Assembly: GCA_036785705.1 (NCBI GenBank)
Contig: JAWUZG010000029.1
Span: 11,671,501-11,735,500, forward strand
Origin: Acanthornis magna
Lineage: Eukaryota; Chordata; Aves; Passeriformes; Acanthizidae
Length of the DNA stretch: 64,000 bases
Direction: 5' to 3'
The notes under the pieces are model-generated. The model had not been told where the DNA came from. It saw only the letters and a list, made by a program, of their open reading frames with translations, and did no database searches. How positions within the stretch are numbered: position 1 is the first letter of the stretch; each line of letters begins with the position of its first letter. Of this stretch, positions 1-13,200 are shown piece by piece. The position numbers and the translations under genes are program-made.

Positions 1-1109
1 TAGTGCCTGTAGTAGAAAATTTTTTTACAAATTATTTTTTAGAATTCCTCTATGCTCATGAAGATAAGCTTAGACAGTGGAATTCAAACTTGCAGACAGC
101 ACTTCAGCGGCATGGATATAAAAAGCTCTCTTAAACTCTGAAACTGAGGCAGTACCATCATCACATGAAATCCTCTCGACTCTGCATGGACATAAAGCCT
201 AAAGGCTGAAATCGTGTCTCCATGACAAGCAGTGCCTTGTGTTGCTTTAAGTAGACAGTTGTCTCCAGAAAGTGTTTTCAGATTCTTTGTAAAGTAACTA
301 AACTGTCCAGTCTCCTAAGACAGTCCTCAGACCTTCTGTGTTAATAAACAGTTGTAGGATTGTGCTGGAAGAGTGGTGTAAAGGTAGCATGGTTGATCTT
401 TAAAAGATTGCTGGGTCTAGTACAGTGAAGAGGAGGCATTTTAAGCATCTTCATCATTTTCATTAATGTGATGAGAAGAAGTAACGGCAAACATCTAGAA
501 TTCTCCTCTTGTTTCACAGTAGGCACTATTTTTGGGTAAGTTTTTCAGAGTACAAGGCAACTGAAGTTTTGCCTTTGTGGAGAATTTGTTGCAGGGCATG
601 CTGCGTTAGTGTCTGGGTTTAACATGAAGGCCTCCAGTTGTGTGACACAGAGGCAGAGGGTGTCAAGTTGCTTCCCATCATGTTGGGGCAGTACCACCAT
701 GACTTGGAAGTATAGGAATGGTGCGTTCATACTGTTGGCCTGTGTTTCCAATGGGCATTGGTACTAAGTTGATTATGTTTTAATTTGTTTGCACATGCAC
801 GCTCTTGTGCTTGTACAAACAGTCGTTATGTGGCAATTGTATTTGCTCAAAATACTGTTAGTATGGCTGAGTTTCTGTGCCAGTTTTTTGGCTATCTAGT
901 AAAAAAATTTTTTTTTCTTATTTACTGCTGCAGTTCATTGCACTGTCTTGAATGTAGACGTCTTGGGTTGTTGAGAGGTTGGGTAGATAGCACTTTTCTA
1001 CAAATGAGAAAATGACATGAACTTTTCAATAACTAAAAATACAAGCCAACTAAGAAATTAAATGCTTTCCTTTTAACTTTTTTTTTTTCCTAAATATCTC
1101 TTGCTTTAG
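1..1109 (+). other. SEPTIN7: 3' part of an upstream SEPTIN7 intron
   Basis: AT-rich intronic sequence ending in a good pyrimidine tract and AG before exon 1110. I looked for the preceding exon encoding the septin-7 N-terminus and did not find it here, so it lies further upstream. The short reading frames on both strands show no recognisable domain. Confidence 0.85.
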
Positions 1110-1212
1110 CAACAGAAGAACCTTGAAGGATATGTGGGGTTTGCAAATCTTCCAAATCAAGTTTACCGAAAGTCTGTGAAGAGAGGATTTGAATTCACTC
1201 TCATGGTAGTAG
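1110..1212 (+). CDS. SEPTIN7: SEPTIN7 exon: N-terminal segment and polybasic region
   Basis: Begins in phase 0 at [20 protein letters not shown] and ends on the first base of Gly57. The acceptor is a pyrimidine-rich tract ending ttgctttag, and the donor is gtaagt. The segment [10 protein letters not shown] holds the basic alpha-0 region that in septins contacts phosphoinositides and the NC filament interface (family knowledge). It leads into LMVV and the first G of the P-loop, which is split across the next intron. The start codon is not in the window; residues before Gln23 come from exons upstream of base 1. Confidence 0.96.
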
Positions 1213-4200
1213 GTAAGTTTCTTTCCTTGTTTTGGGTGTTGATCATTAGAAGTATTTTGACATAGTTCTTAAAGTCCGTGATGATGATGTAAGTATGTTT
1301 TGCATGATCTCATGAGAAAACATGGATCTTCCCCTGCTAGACTAGATAAATCTACGTTGGTTAAAAAGAACATGTTGTCTGGTATATGAGTTGATGAGGA
1401 GAAGAATAAATGATGAGAACTGTATAGTTCATACAATCTTAAGAAAACAGTTTAGAGTGGATCTGGTCTAAAAGGCTACTTGCAAGTATGACAGAAGTAA
1501 TTTGAGCTTGATTTTCATTTGAATAAATAAAGAACTATTTTTATGGCTGAGTGCAACACGGCAAACCTTTTACATAACCAGGCAGTAGGATCCTGTATAT
1601 CCTGCACTTCTGTGGCCACAAAACTGTGCTACAAAATCAAAGCTTTAATTTAAACAAACCTTTCTAGTTTGTACGGTTGCAAAGAAAACCAAATGTAAAC
1701 AGTTTGTTCCCTACAGACTACAGAAAATGGGAAATTATAGTTAGTATGAATGAATAATACCATTCAGAACAGTTCACTTAGGCTTCAGTGATGACCCAAA
1801 TGTGTCATCTTCCCTGGTAGGATGTCTCATTTGTTTTGTTTTTTTTCTTGCTCTTTTGAGTACTTGTATGATATTGGACTGTTAGTAAAGTTGGGAGCGT
1901 TTGTGTGTAACTGATGCTACTGGATATGTGACCCTGCTTTGACATGCTAATCAACAAAATAATAATAATAGCTTAAAAATTGTTTTATAATAGCCATCTG
2001 TCTCTTTGTTATCCAGCTTTATCTTTTGTAATTTGGCTTACTTGATAGTGCTTTGTTTTGTCATCGACATAATGGGTATCTTGTGCAGACTTTATGTACA
2101 TGTAGCATGTAACATAATAGTACCATTGACAGAGTTAGAAGTCAAGGGCAAATTGATGAAAAATCGGTGTAGATAATTTATATTTTGATTATGAAAGTGA
2201 GCTAGAATTTTAAAATTTGAGGGTTGCTTTTTTCTTTTGGAACTTGATGACAGGTTCCTTTAGTGTAGCATCCAACTACATAATTCATTATCTGGTACAA
2301 AACTGTTAAGTCTAAAGTTAAGTTTGGTTTTCTGCTATCTACAGATAATAAGAAGGAAAAAGGGATGAAACTGTCTTCATAAGTGGTAGATGTAGGGATG
2401 TGTTAGGACTGGAGAAAGTCTGTAAAATTACTTTGGTGTTCTTTTGTTTCTCTGTAGTACAGTTTAAAGCAATTACGTTTAGGAAAGCTGTAGAAGATTG
2501 TGACCCTCAAGAAGAAAAATTGGTCCAAAATTAGATTGAAAATGAGATGTTGACTAGTTCTACTATTTTTGTGCTTACTACTAAGACTTCATTTGCTTGC
2601 ATGGAAATTTGTGCCATTGTCTGGAAGCTTGCTAGGAGAGGTGGCAGTGTTTTCCTAAATTAAAAATGCCACTAATTCTCTTCTTTTGACCCCGAAGTAC
2701 AGAAATCAGGTACTGGAAAGTGAGTGTTTAAACAAAATGATGGCTGATCTTTTAGTACCCTGGGGATGTCTGGGGAGGGGTGGGGTAGAGAAAATATTTT
2801 GTTTCCAAGTTAAGTGCCTGGTAATAGCATGCCCTGAAAAAATGTGTTTGTTTTTAAATATGAAGATGAAATAGTTCACTTGTGTTGATAAACACTGTAA
2901 TGTAATCTGTAAGTAGATTGTTGGGATTGTAATTATTTATTGCTGCATTCATCCTGTGAGGTGGTGTACTTTAACTTGGTTTGAGGTCTTAGCTGACATA
3001 ATGATACAAATCTGTAATAGTAAATGCAATTATCTATAATCTTCTTAGTAAAGTTTTAAAGTTAGAATGTAATGCTTATCTGTGTATGGTCAGTGCTGGA
3101 AAAACAAGAATACTGGATGTATAATCTCTTGGAGATTATCTAAAATATTCTCTTGCCCTTTCCACTACCAAGAGCCATGCATGCATGGGTATCTTTTACT
3201 GCAGATTGCACAGCTACTAATACGCTGGCTACACTTTATTTGGCGGTACTTGGTGTCAATGTGTTACCCATTTGTTCTGAAATGAGAGAAAAACAATGCT
3301 TGTGTTTGCTAAACAGGTACAAGGTACAAACAAATCATGTTGGAGATGTGTGATATCTGTCCAGCTATTTTTAAGTGTTTGTGAGACTTGATAATGCAGC
3401 TGATGCATTTGTTTTCCTATTGTCCATTTAGTCTGGAATTATCAGTTAAACTTAATAGATGTGCAAAGCATTATATCTGGGTTTTTTGCCTTTGGAATGT
3501 GTAGTATGAAAAGTCACCACAGCAGTGTTTGGGGGGGGGATTTGCCAGTATGGTTGTACTATCATATGTGTTTCTACTGCTGTAGAAACAATTCTGTTTT
3601 CAGTTTAACAGTGTTAGGTATTTGTGACAGAGCAAGTAGAAACTACAGCATGAAACAGATCTGATGTTTCCAGTGAGAATTTTTGCAGGGAAGTAGATTA
3701 GTTTTGCAGAACCTTTCCCGTGCCTTAAGTGTGAATGTACTCCATAAAATGGGTATTTCCCCAGTTACTCTGATTGCCCTGGAGTTGATGGGGCTGCCAA
3801 TGGCAGTGCATGGTGGCATCTTGCCCTTCTGTTGTGACAGTGAAGTTGGAGAATGGACTTTTAAATGTGGGCATGTGTAAGGCCGAGTAGTTGATGCATA
3901 GCCTAGAGCAAGAGCATGGTTTCTGGAGCAGGTTATCTCCTCCTCACCTGGGCTGAGCTAAGCTGGTTGGTGGCACTTCTTTGGAAGTAAGTAGCCCATT
4001 TCAGACCCATGTAGGCAGCATTCTGTCCTGTAACTTGCTCTTTGAGTCAGAACTTGGTAGGATTAATGTATTTGAGACTTGTCATGTTAGGGAGCTCTTT
4101 TCTGTAAGTATAGTTGCTAATTTCCAGCTGTTAGAATGTTTACATTAAGTATAACTAAGGGGTGAAGTGATTATGAACTGCACACATACAAGTATAAAAA

Positions 4201-7200
4201 GTGGATGTCAAAATACCTTTTTTATATTAAATGTTTTAAGAATCATTGAAAAGTAAACCTTAATAGAAACTGGTTTTATTCTATAATATTAAGCCATTAT
4301 AAACGTTTCAACATTTCTATCTCAAACTGTATTTGTTTTCTTGAAGTCGTATTGATTCTTTTGTTAGTGTTTGTAAACTTCTTGAGATGGCCCTTTGTTT
4401 TCTGTATTAATCAGTTTTCATTGATTTGCCTTTAATTTTCATGAGACAATTTCATATTAGTTATATTCTCAAGGCCTAAGGAGTAGTTTTAATCATGCTG
4501 CTTTTGCAAACAAGTTGGTTTTGTAGAATAAAAACTCAAAAGCACCTCGTCTGAGGATGCGACAAAGTAGGCAGAAATATGCATTTTGAGCTTCATTCTT
4601 GATGCTTTCAAAGCAAGACATTTAAGTGGTGGTTTAAAGAAACTAATTCTATGTCTGAAGCCTTAAAGCTCAGCAGTGGAAAAAATGTTTGGTTTGCCTT
4701 GGTATCCTGCTTCCTTCATAATCTTGTGTAATCTCTTCAAGTGTTAGACAGTTGTTGAAACACTTGAGAACCCGACATAAATATTTAGTCTGTCTGGGAT
4801 CCGAAGAATATTCTCTGTATTTCTCTGCTATATGGGTTTTTTGGAGGAAAATACGTGTTTAAGTTAGATGCTTAAGAAAAGAAAACTTCCGGAAGTAATA
4901 CCACTGTGGTTAGTAACTCACAAATAAAGAAAGTTTTAATCGTGGAATTGTAGATCTGTCTGTTCATTAAGATAATTACACTTGCTTAAGTAGTGGGTGT
5001 GTGCTTCTCTTTTAGTGTATATGAGGTGTGGAACAAGTAGTTATTTTTCAGTGTGTCTTCCTTCTAAACACTGAGTCAGGAAATCCCTCTTTTGTTGTTC
5101 TTGTATTGAAATTACACTGGTAACGTGATTTGAACCAACACCCAAGTAGATGCAAAGTCGTAATTTTTAAAAATTCTTTTCTCCCGTAGACTGTATGTAC
5201 TTAAGAATGTATATTTGTGGTGACTTTTCCTAGAGCTATGTATTTCAAAGTGTTCGGGCTTCATGAGTCTTAGAAGTTGGACTTTTAATTTTTTTTTAAA
5301 GTCATCTGATTTCTAAAGTACAGAGCACTTACTGTTGAGTGACTTTCCAGAGGACCTTTCTAAGCAGTTCCTAGTTCTTGAGCAACTGTTTGGTAGCTTT
5401 GACTTTGAAAGCTGTTTTGAAACCTCTCCTATAGTAAATTGTCTGTTTTGTTTCCAAATTGTTGCTTTAGCCTTGTAGATCACCTGTAGATTACAATTTA
5501 AAGGAAAATGCCATGCAATATTGTTGGAGTGCTTTATTTGTAATTATATGCACACTCAAGTGTTTTGGTTTAAACATGGGTTTTTGGCATGGATGCGAAG
5601 AAAAGGACTGTATTTTGCAAGACTTGAAGTTACATTAAAGAAGCAGCACACCCTGATTTTAAAATACTTTTATTGTTCACTGAAGAAAGCTTTTACTGTT
5701 TTAATGCTGGTATCTTGTGGTGGTTGATCATGTTCTGATTAGAATTACCCCCTTCCCTTGTTCCCTTTCTGAATTTATTTATTAAGCCAACTAGTGGTAC
5801 GAAGAGCCTCAGGTACTTATTCTTTACTCTCCCTCAATTTTAATGCTGGGAACAAAATCATTTATCACAGAATAGGAAGAATAATTAAATTAAAAGTAAC
5901 CTGTGGATGGGCAGTAAAATTGCGTAGGAACAGTTTTAGGATGTTTCTAGTTCTTGTTCATCTGCTGTGATTTGAAATGCTCCTAGTTAAGGTTTCAGTG
6001 GTGTCCCTACTAGCACAGTATCTGGATATGTGTTTGGTCCTTGGTGTGACCTTCATTAGCTGGCTGCTTAGGATCCATGAACTGTCATTGTGGAGTGTCC
6101 AGTGCCTTGTGTGTACAGTCAGGGGAGCACAGTCTTGTGTACAGGACTGGAGTAGAGAAAGCATATGATGGAAAAGAGCTAGCAAGATTTCTCACATGTG
6201 TCCTGTCTCCTTTCTCCCTGTAAGTTCACTTCTTCAGACTACCTCAATTCCTCTAGTTCTCTAATCCTTTGAAAACTGCCCTGTGTACCATTGGACTCTT
6301 TGATTGCAGCCCATTTTGAGCTACTTGCATGGCATCTGCCAGTCTGGGACTGCTGGGCCTGTGGGCTGGGCCTGGGTTAGACAGCACTCTCCCAGTTCTT
6401 AGGGTACTTCTGCAAAGAAAAGTTGAAGTCTGGGTCCTTTACTGGCCTGCATGATTTTCCACTAAGCTACTTTCAGATGAGAGCTTGAAGTACACATTCA
6501 TGTGAGTACTTGGCTTCAGTTAGAAAATCTTCTCTCCTACTTTTTTGTTGGTTTATGGGTGGATCTTTTCTTATTTTTCCCCCCTCCTCTTTCTTTTGTG
6601 ATGCAGTGAACTACAGTTTTCAACATAGTTGCTGCTCTTGCCTCTTTTGTGGTATTTTCCTGTTCATTTTTTCTAGTGCTGGGGAAAGAAACCTACACTA
6701 AGTCTAAAACCTGATGGAGAAGAGAAACTTTTTACAGTGTGTTATTATTGAAACTTATTGTCAGGGAAATTCAGCTAATCTTCCTATTTGAGCTTATCTA
6801 GAAACCATAGCTTTTCAAATACTTTCACAAGTGTAATGGCTTTTAATCACTCAGTAGGAAAAACAAAATTTAACCATAATTTTTGTTAAGCTCATTTTAA
6901 ACATTTTCCTCTCTGTGCAGTAGCTTAGAGATTGTAATGATCAGAACTAGAGTTGGTATTTAATAGGACTGATCTTCAATTCTCATTTTTTAATTGTTTG
7001 CAGCTACAACATTAATTAGAATTGTAATGCTTGCTGGATAACTTCTAAAGAGCCTTTTGATTTTTATTTTCTTATTAAGTATTTGGATGCAAAGCTTCTT
7101 GAGTGGATTGTATCAAAAACCAACTACAGTAAGGTACCTCTTACGGATACTTGCTGTTACATGACTCAAGTTCTGACAACTAACTTTAGGTACCAAATAT

Positions 7201-10200
7201 TAGTATATTAAACTATTGTTTGGAAAAAATAAAGGAAATATTTTGGTAAAGCTTTGGCAATTGTCTGTAAACTAAATTGACCTGTTTCTCATGTGGCAGT
7301 ATTTTGGTCAGATACTAATTTCTCTATTAAAATTCTTTGTTTACTGGCAAAGGTTTTTGTGGGAAGAGACTTCTACTTCCAAGTGTGTGGATGTGAACCC
7401 AAAAGTTTGGCAAAAATCTGCCTGTAATCAAAATTGGCTTTTTTTTTTTTTTTAAGGTATGATGATTCTGTTGCAAACATTTTCTTTTCTCTATTCCATA
7501 TATCATTTTCTTGTCAGTCTCATAACAAATGCTGTGAATTATTTTACTGGGTCTCTAATAGATGAATTTAGGAAATTTTATGAAAACTAGTGAGAGACTG
7601 TGCTTTGCATTGTGTAGGTGTCATCTTCACTTTTGAAGCTTTGTGGATTTTTTCAGTGGTTTCCTACATAATTAATTCTGTCACAGTGTTAACTGCCTTC
7701 AGGCCATTTTTGCTGCATTCCTAACTACATAAATATTTTTGTTCCAGGTGTTTTTTCATCTTTCACCTTACCATATTTTGTTTTCTTTCTAAATAGAAAT
7801 GTACTTGCTGATTTAACACATCAAATATCTGCACACATACACACAAACACGCAGTTACTCTGTTGATACTTAATTTTTTGTAGTAAGCTTGTTCATGGGC
7901 TTGGTGAGATCTACATTTGAACCTGGTCTTTGTTCCTGTTGATGATGGGTTTGTAGGTCACAATTTAGTTGAAATGAATGGGTCCGGCATTTTGATACTA
8001 GAATAAGGATAATCATGATGTTCTAATTATGCTTTTCTAGATGCTCAGATGTAATGGTGTTTAATGTAATGTGTGAACTTGAGCACATCTTAGAGACGGT
8101 ATGAAACAAGTGGATATGTTTTATATGTTAAGTTGGTTATCAGATGGCCAGCACTTGTTTTGATGCTACTCAACAGATTGTCCTGAGCTGTCATGTGCAT
8201 GGGTAGGGTGTGAACTAAATGTTGCATGTCTTGTAAGCAGTGACCTGTTAGAAGTTACATTAATACTGTTTCCAGTTCCTTAGTCCTGGATAATCAGGTG
8301 CCACTGTACTGCACCACTGGTTTTTGAAGCCATCTTAGCTACAAGCCTAGAGTGAGATTCAAAGTAGGAGTCAATATTTTTGTATAGATAAATATGCTGT
8401 ATGAGTTTAAAACAGCTTCTCTTGTTGGTTGAAAATGTTAGTCTTGCCTGCTGTATCAAGAAATGCTGACAACTTTAAGGAATAGGTTCATGTCATAACC
8501 AAAGTGATATTCTTGGATGGAGTATTTTTGGTCCAAATACCCAGTTGTAGTAAAGCCCACGTGACCCATTAAATATGATTCAATATGATTGTTTTCCCTC
8601 TGGCTGATTTTGCAACTGTCAGTTCAGATCTTCCCTGCCAGACCATTTGAAACAGTTAATACTTCTTCCATTTGCTTTATTTTTCTTTATGTAGTATGGC
8701 TGTCACATGTAACTGTTTCATTTTGGGTTTTGGATATTTTTCTGTTGAGCTTCTGAGCACATTTACTGATAAATTGGAGTTTATACCATACTCTTGTCTT
8801 GAATTTCTCTTATTAAAGAGAATTAACATCTTCTATTGATATTTTTTCTCACTTCTTATGGTGTATCTGATGTTTTTTTCCTGTCATTTTCCATAACACA
8901 GTACTCAACAGTGGTTGGAGGGGAGAAAGGCTGATGAAGCTGTTTCATCAAATTATTTTTTTTCTGTGCGAGTTCTTGTCATCCTTTACTTTCATGCTGA
9001 TTTTTCTCTGTAGGTAGTTTACCAAGAGCACAAATTTGAGAACTCTTATACTCTATATTGGAATAGTGCTAAATTTCTGTCAGTGTGTTGATTTAAGCTC
9101 TGTTAAGTTTGTAAAGATGCCATTCAGTATAGTTCCTTCTCTCTGTTAAACTTGTAGTGAAAGTTTTTTCAGGGGTCCCGGTTTCCTAATTTCACAAGCA
9201 CTTATAAGCTCTGTGTTAGTGAAACTTTGAGTTCGGTCATAGATGGGACCTTTAGCCACAATTATGCTTATAACTGGAACCACACGTCTGTCAAAGTTAA
9301 TGCACACTGCATCATTCTGGTACTTCTGTTCATGAAACTTCTCCTGTGAAGGTTAAACCAATGTGTTTCATGTGGCAGAAGCTTCTTCAGAAGAGCAAAA
9401 ATGGTCTATGATTTAAAGGAGTTAAACCCGGCCTTCTGCAGAGTGAGAAGCAATGCAGTGGAAGGACACAGATAAATGTGGGCTGGATAAAGACATCAAG
9501 TGTTGGTTCTAACAGCATCTGTTTTACTGCTTGGGATATGTAAAGTGGTGTTGCTTTCTGTGTAAGATGACAGCTTGCTTTTTGAAAAGAATCTGGAGCA
9601 TTCCCAGGTGACATCTCAAGCTGCAAACAGCAATGCCTTTTAAAATAGCAGTTTTGCAGTCTGAGGTCATTATATGTTGAATTTTGAATTTATGGGCTAA
9701 TCTGGAATCATGGGTCTGTTTTCTACTGTTAAGATAGTGAAAAAATAGTAATTCAGTGGTCTGAAGTGGAAGGAAGTTGTTGGATGTCTGTGAAAAACTT
9801 TCAGTACTGGATCATGAACATTGTGTTAAACTGAACAACTGAGAAACAAACCACATTTGCAATATATAATTATCAGATAAGCAGTTGGTGACACTTGATA
9901 AGTTCAAATGGCATGGAGTAACAAAGGGCATTCACTGCACACATCCATCAGTTGTTATTGCCTTCATCCACATTGCCTATGTCTTCTGTCTTTCAAGATA
10001 GAAATACTATGTGTTGTATTCGAAAGCACGGTAGGGGGGAATCTTAGGAATATTCTGAGTTTGTCATGAAAGATATGAGTGGTTCACCTGTGATATAGTA
10101 ATCTGGTAAGGAGCTAGTTGATATTTCATCTATAAATATCTTCTTAAACCCTATGATGTAAATCTGTAAAACATTCACTTTCTGTGTTAAACTGTGATCC

Positions 10201-13200
10201 ATTAATTTGCCTTCACATCTACGTGACTTTTCTGATGACAAGATATTGTTAAAGTTTCTGTCCCACACTGAAGAGTTTAAAGGAAACTGTAGGTTTTCTG
10301 AGAGTAGACTTCATTGTCTTGAAAGTCAACAATTCCCTCTTACCATCTGTTCTTGCTTGGTTTGATGTATGTGATAGTTCATTGTCAGTTTCCAGTTATA
10401 TTTTGCTCTGCTGTTTTCCTTATTAGCTGTTTTCATCTGCCATTGATGAATATGCTTTTTTCTTTTTGTTATCCCAGGAAATGCTTTACATGATATTTGT
10501 ACAGTCTGTCAGAGAGGCCTTTGAGCAGTTCATGTAATACTCTGCAGTAATAATATTCTCTCTTCCTGTAGGACTGCATTAAAAAAAAATCAGAAGGGGC
10601 TTTTTAAAGGACCCTAGTTTTCTTGGGTCTTTGATAAAGTGTGATGGTATTTTGGTTGACAGGTTAGCAACATAATGTTCAAGTTAAATTGTAATTATTT
10701 TTAAGGGGGTGTCCCTCCTGAACATTTTGGCCACCGGATTCTAACCTTGTATCTCCAGACTTTTGGCCAAGAATTCAAGAATGTAGAAACCTTTGAGATG
10801 TTTGCATAGGTTTATGATTAACCATTCTTCTGTGCTTTCAGCCAATGGTAGTTACGAAAAGAAATCATATAACCTCTTTATATAGGTCCAATGTATGACA
10901 CTCCCAGCTCTGAGGAAGCCAAAGGTAACCTTTGGCGCACAAATCTTCTGATGCAGAAAGAAGTAGCTTTAAACAAAATCACAGCCATGTTGTTTCCATG
11001 TTCTCTGAAGCCTGTGTGAGGGAACTGGTGCAGAGGTTGGTTTGAGCAGGACAAAAGAGGCCCCTTTTCCCACACCCCACCCTATGTTCCATGGCAGCAC
11101 CATTTGTGGTCCATTGATTAACTTAAGTGAAACTCCAACAAAGCCAAACCTTGAAGAGCACGATCTTGGTTGCTCTGTCAAAACTCCTCCTATGTGTTGA
11201 TTATTGTATGAATAAATATAGCATTTTACATTCACTTCTTCTGTGAAATAGTGCTGAAATTTTTTAGTTTTTATTCTATTATATCTTACAGTATGTAAAA
11301 TTTTTGTTTGAATTATTATTTCAAGTATATTGCCTCCTATTTCTTCCTGAATAACTGAAAGCAAAAAACAAAACCAATTAGCACTGCAGGGCAATGTCTT
11401 CTATCAGTGATTTTGCAAGATCAATACCCACTTCTGCTACAATATAGGTAGACCTTAATCCAATAATGCACGGTACTTACTAATCCACTTAATAGACTAA
11501 CACAGCCTAGTGGTTGAAAAACTGAATCCATGTTCTTTCTTAAGAAGAAAAACACCCCGTGTTTCTGAAATAAGTTCTTGCACTGTACAATCCTTCTAGC
11601 CACTGTTGTGGAATAGTGAAGTCATTCTATGTTCAGATACTTTTTAGTGACAGAATGCAGAGAAATTAGTTGAGACCTGGATGATTGGGCCATATTTTAC
11701 CTTTAAATATTCATTGAATTCAAACAATTTGGCTTGAATTATCACAGCTATTTCAGTCTATACAATAAGTAAAAGGATGTGATTTTTATACACTGTTTGA
11801 CAGTGGTTTGAACTGAAGATAGTGTCCAAATTTTTTATTTGACTGTGAATTTGTCTGCTTTGGTTGATTTATGTCAAATGGCAAGCATTCAGATAGCTGA
11901 GTAAAATAAAACTGACTCAGAGGAAGTATTTTATGAACTTTACAGATACTTGGACTGTTTGAGGTTCTACTCGAACACAGCTTCTGCTTTAAGTGACACT
12001 AAATGAATTTATTCCAACTAGTTGGATAGCATTTTATATACCTGTCTAATTAGAAAGGAGTTGAGACCTACCATTCAACTCAGCTACTGTGCTAAGTAAT
12101 CAACAGACAAACTTCTAGGCATTGTGTGTGTGTGTGTGTATAAGTATATATTCTTTTAGCCTGTTTTGGCACTCTTCGAAGTTTTCTATTTGGTCTTTTT
12201 TTCTCTGAGTAAATTTGATTTCTAAGAAGTAATTTGTTTTTGGGGCACAGTGTAGAGTGCTCTAATTGTATTTCTAGTGCCTATTAAATGGTGTTGAGTG
12301 GCTGACTAAGACCAGGCAAAGATAGAGACAGCAGGATAAGTAGGAAATCGGGAGGAGGATAATCATAATGATAGTAGCTGAAATCATGACTTGGTACTAA
12401 TTTGGAGAAAACAGCTCTCTGTAAAGGTGGATGAAGAGGTCTCCAGTTATGTGCCTCCTGCAGTTTCTTGACTCTTCATCTATAGAGCTCTTTTAAAAGG
12501 CTTCAGAACAGCCCTCCTGCAAATAAATGTTAAGCAGCCATTTCTTGCTTGAAGTCTGTGATTCACTGAAGTCTGTGCCTTTGGTTTTTGAGAAATAAAT
12601 TTTGAATTTAATAGTTTGGGGGCCTGGCTGTTGATGGTTTCTTGTTTACTGTTTATACCTTTCCAAAAACATATGTTGTTAAGAGGTCAAAATAAAGATT
12701 TCTGTCAACTAGCAGCATAAACTTTGGGAGGTAAGTGATTTTTCAAGGAAGCATCACTGTTTGTTTGCATGCCTTTTTACAGAATCATGGAATAGTTCAT
12801 TTGGATAGAATCTTTCAAAAGTCATCTCATCCAGCCCCTGTTCAAAGCACTTCCATTTGCGTTCTCATCTGGTTTTGTCCTGTGTCAGGAGGATACTGGG
12901 TTAGATAAACTTAAGCCAGGTCCCATTTTGGAGTCACAGCTGATGATAGTGGGCTGGTGTCAGTTGCATTCTTGAACTTGTGGTGAAACATAGGCTCTCC
13001 CATCTGATTATTAAAATTACTTGACAAATGTTTCTGTCATATCAGTTTATGGACTCAGTAGTCCAAGCTTTACCAGAGACAGTATTGTCACGTAGAGGTT
13101 CATCATATGGATGAGATGCTGCAAAGGTATCTTTGCTGTTCAACTTTCTCATTTTATCATTGAGGTAATTCGTTTTGCCTCAAAAAGGGCTGAACTACAG

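Noticed and set aside
10969..11394. 141-codon minus-strand frame
   Set aside because: No domain signature, mixed composition, and no sign of a promoter or poly(A) signal specific to it.
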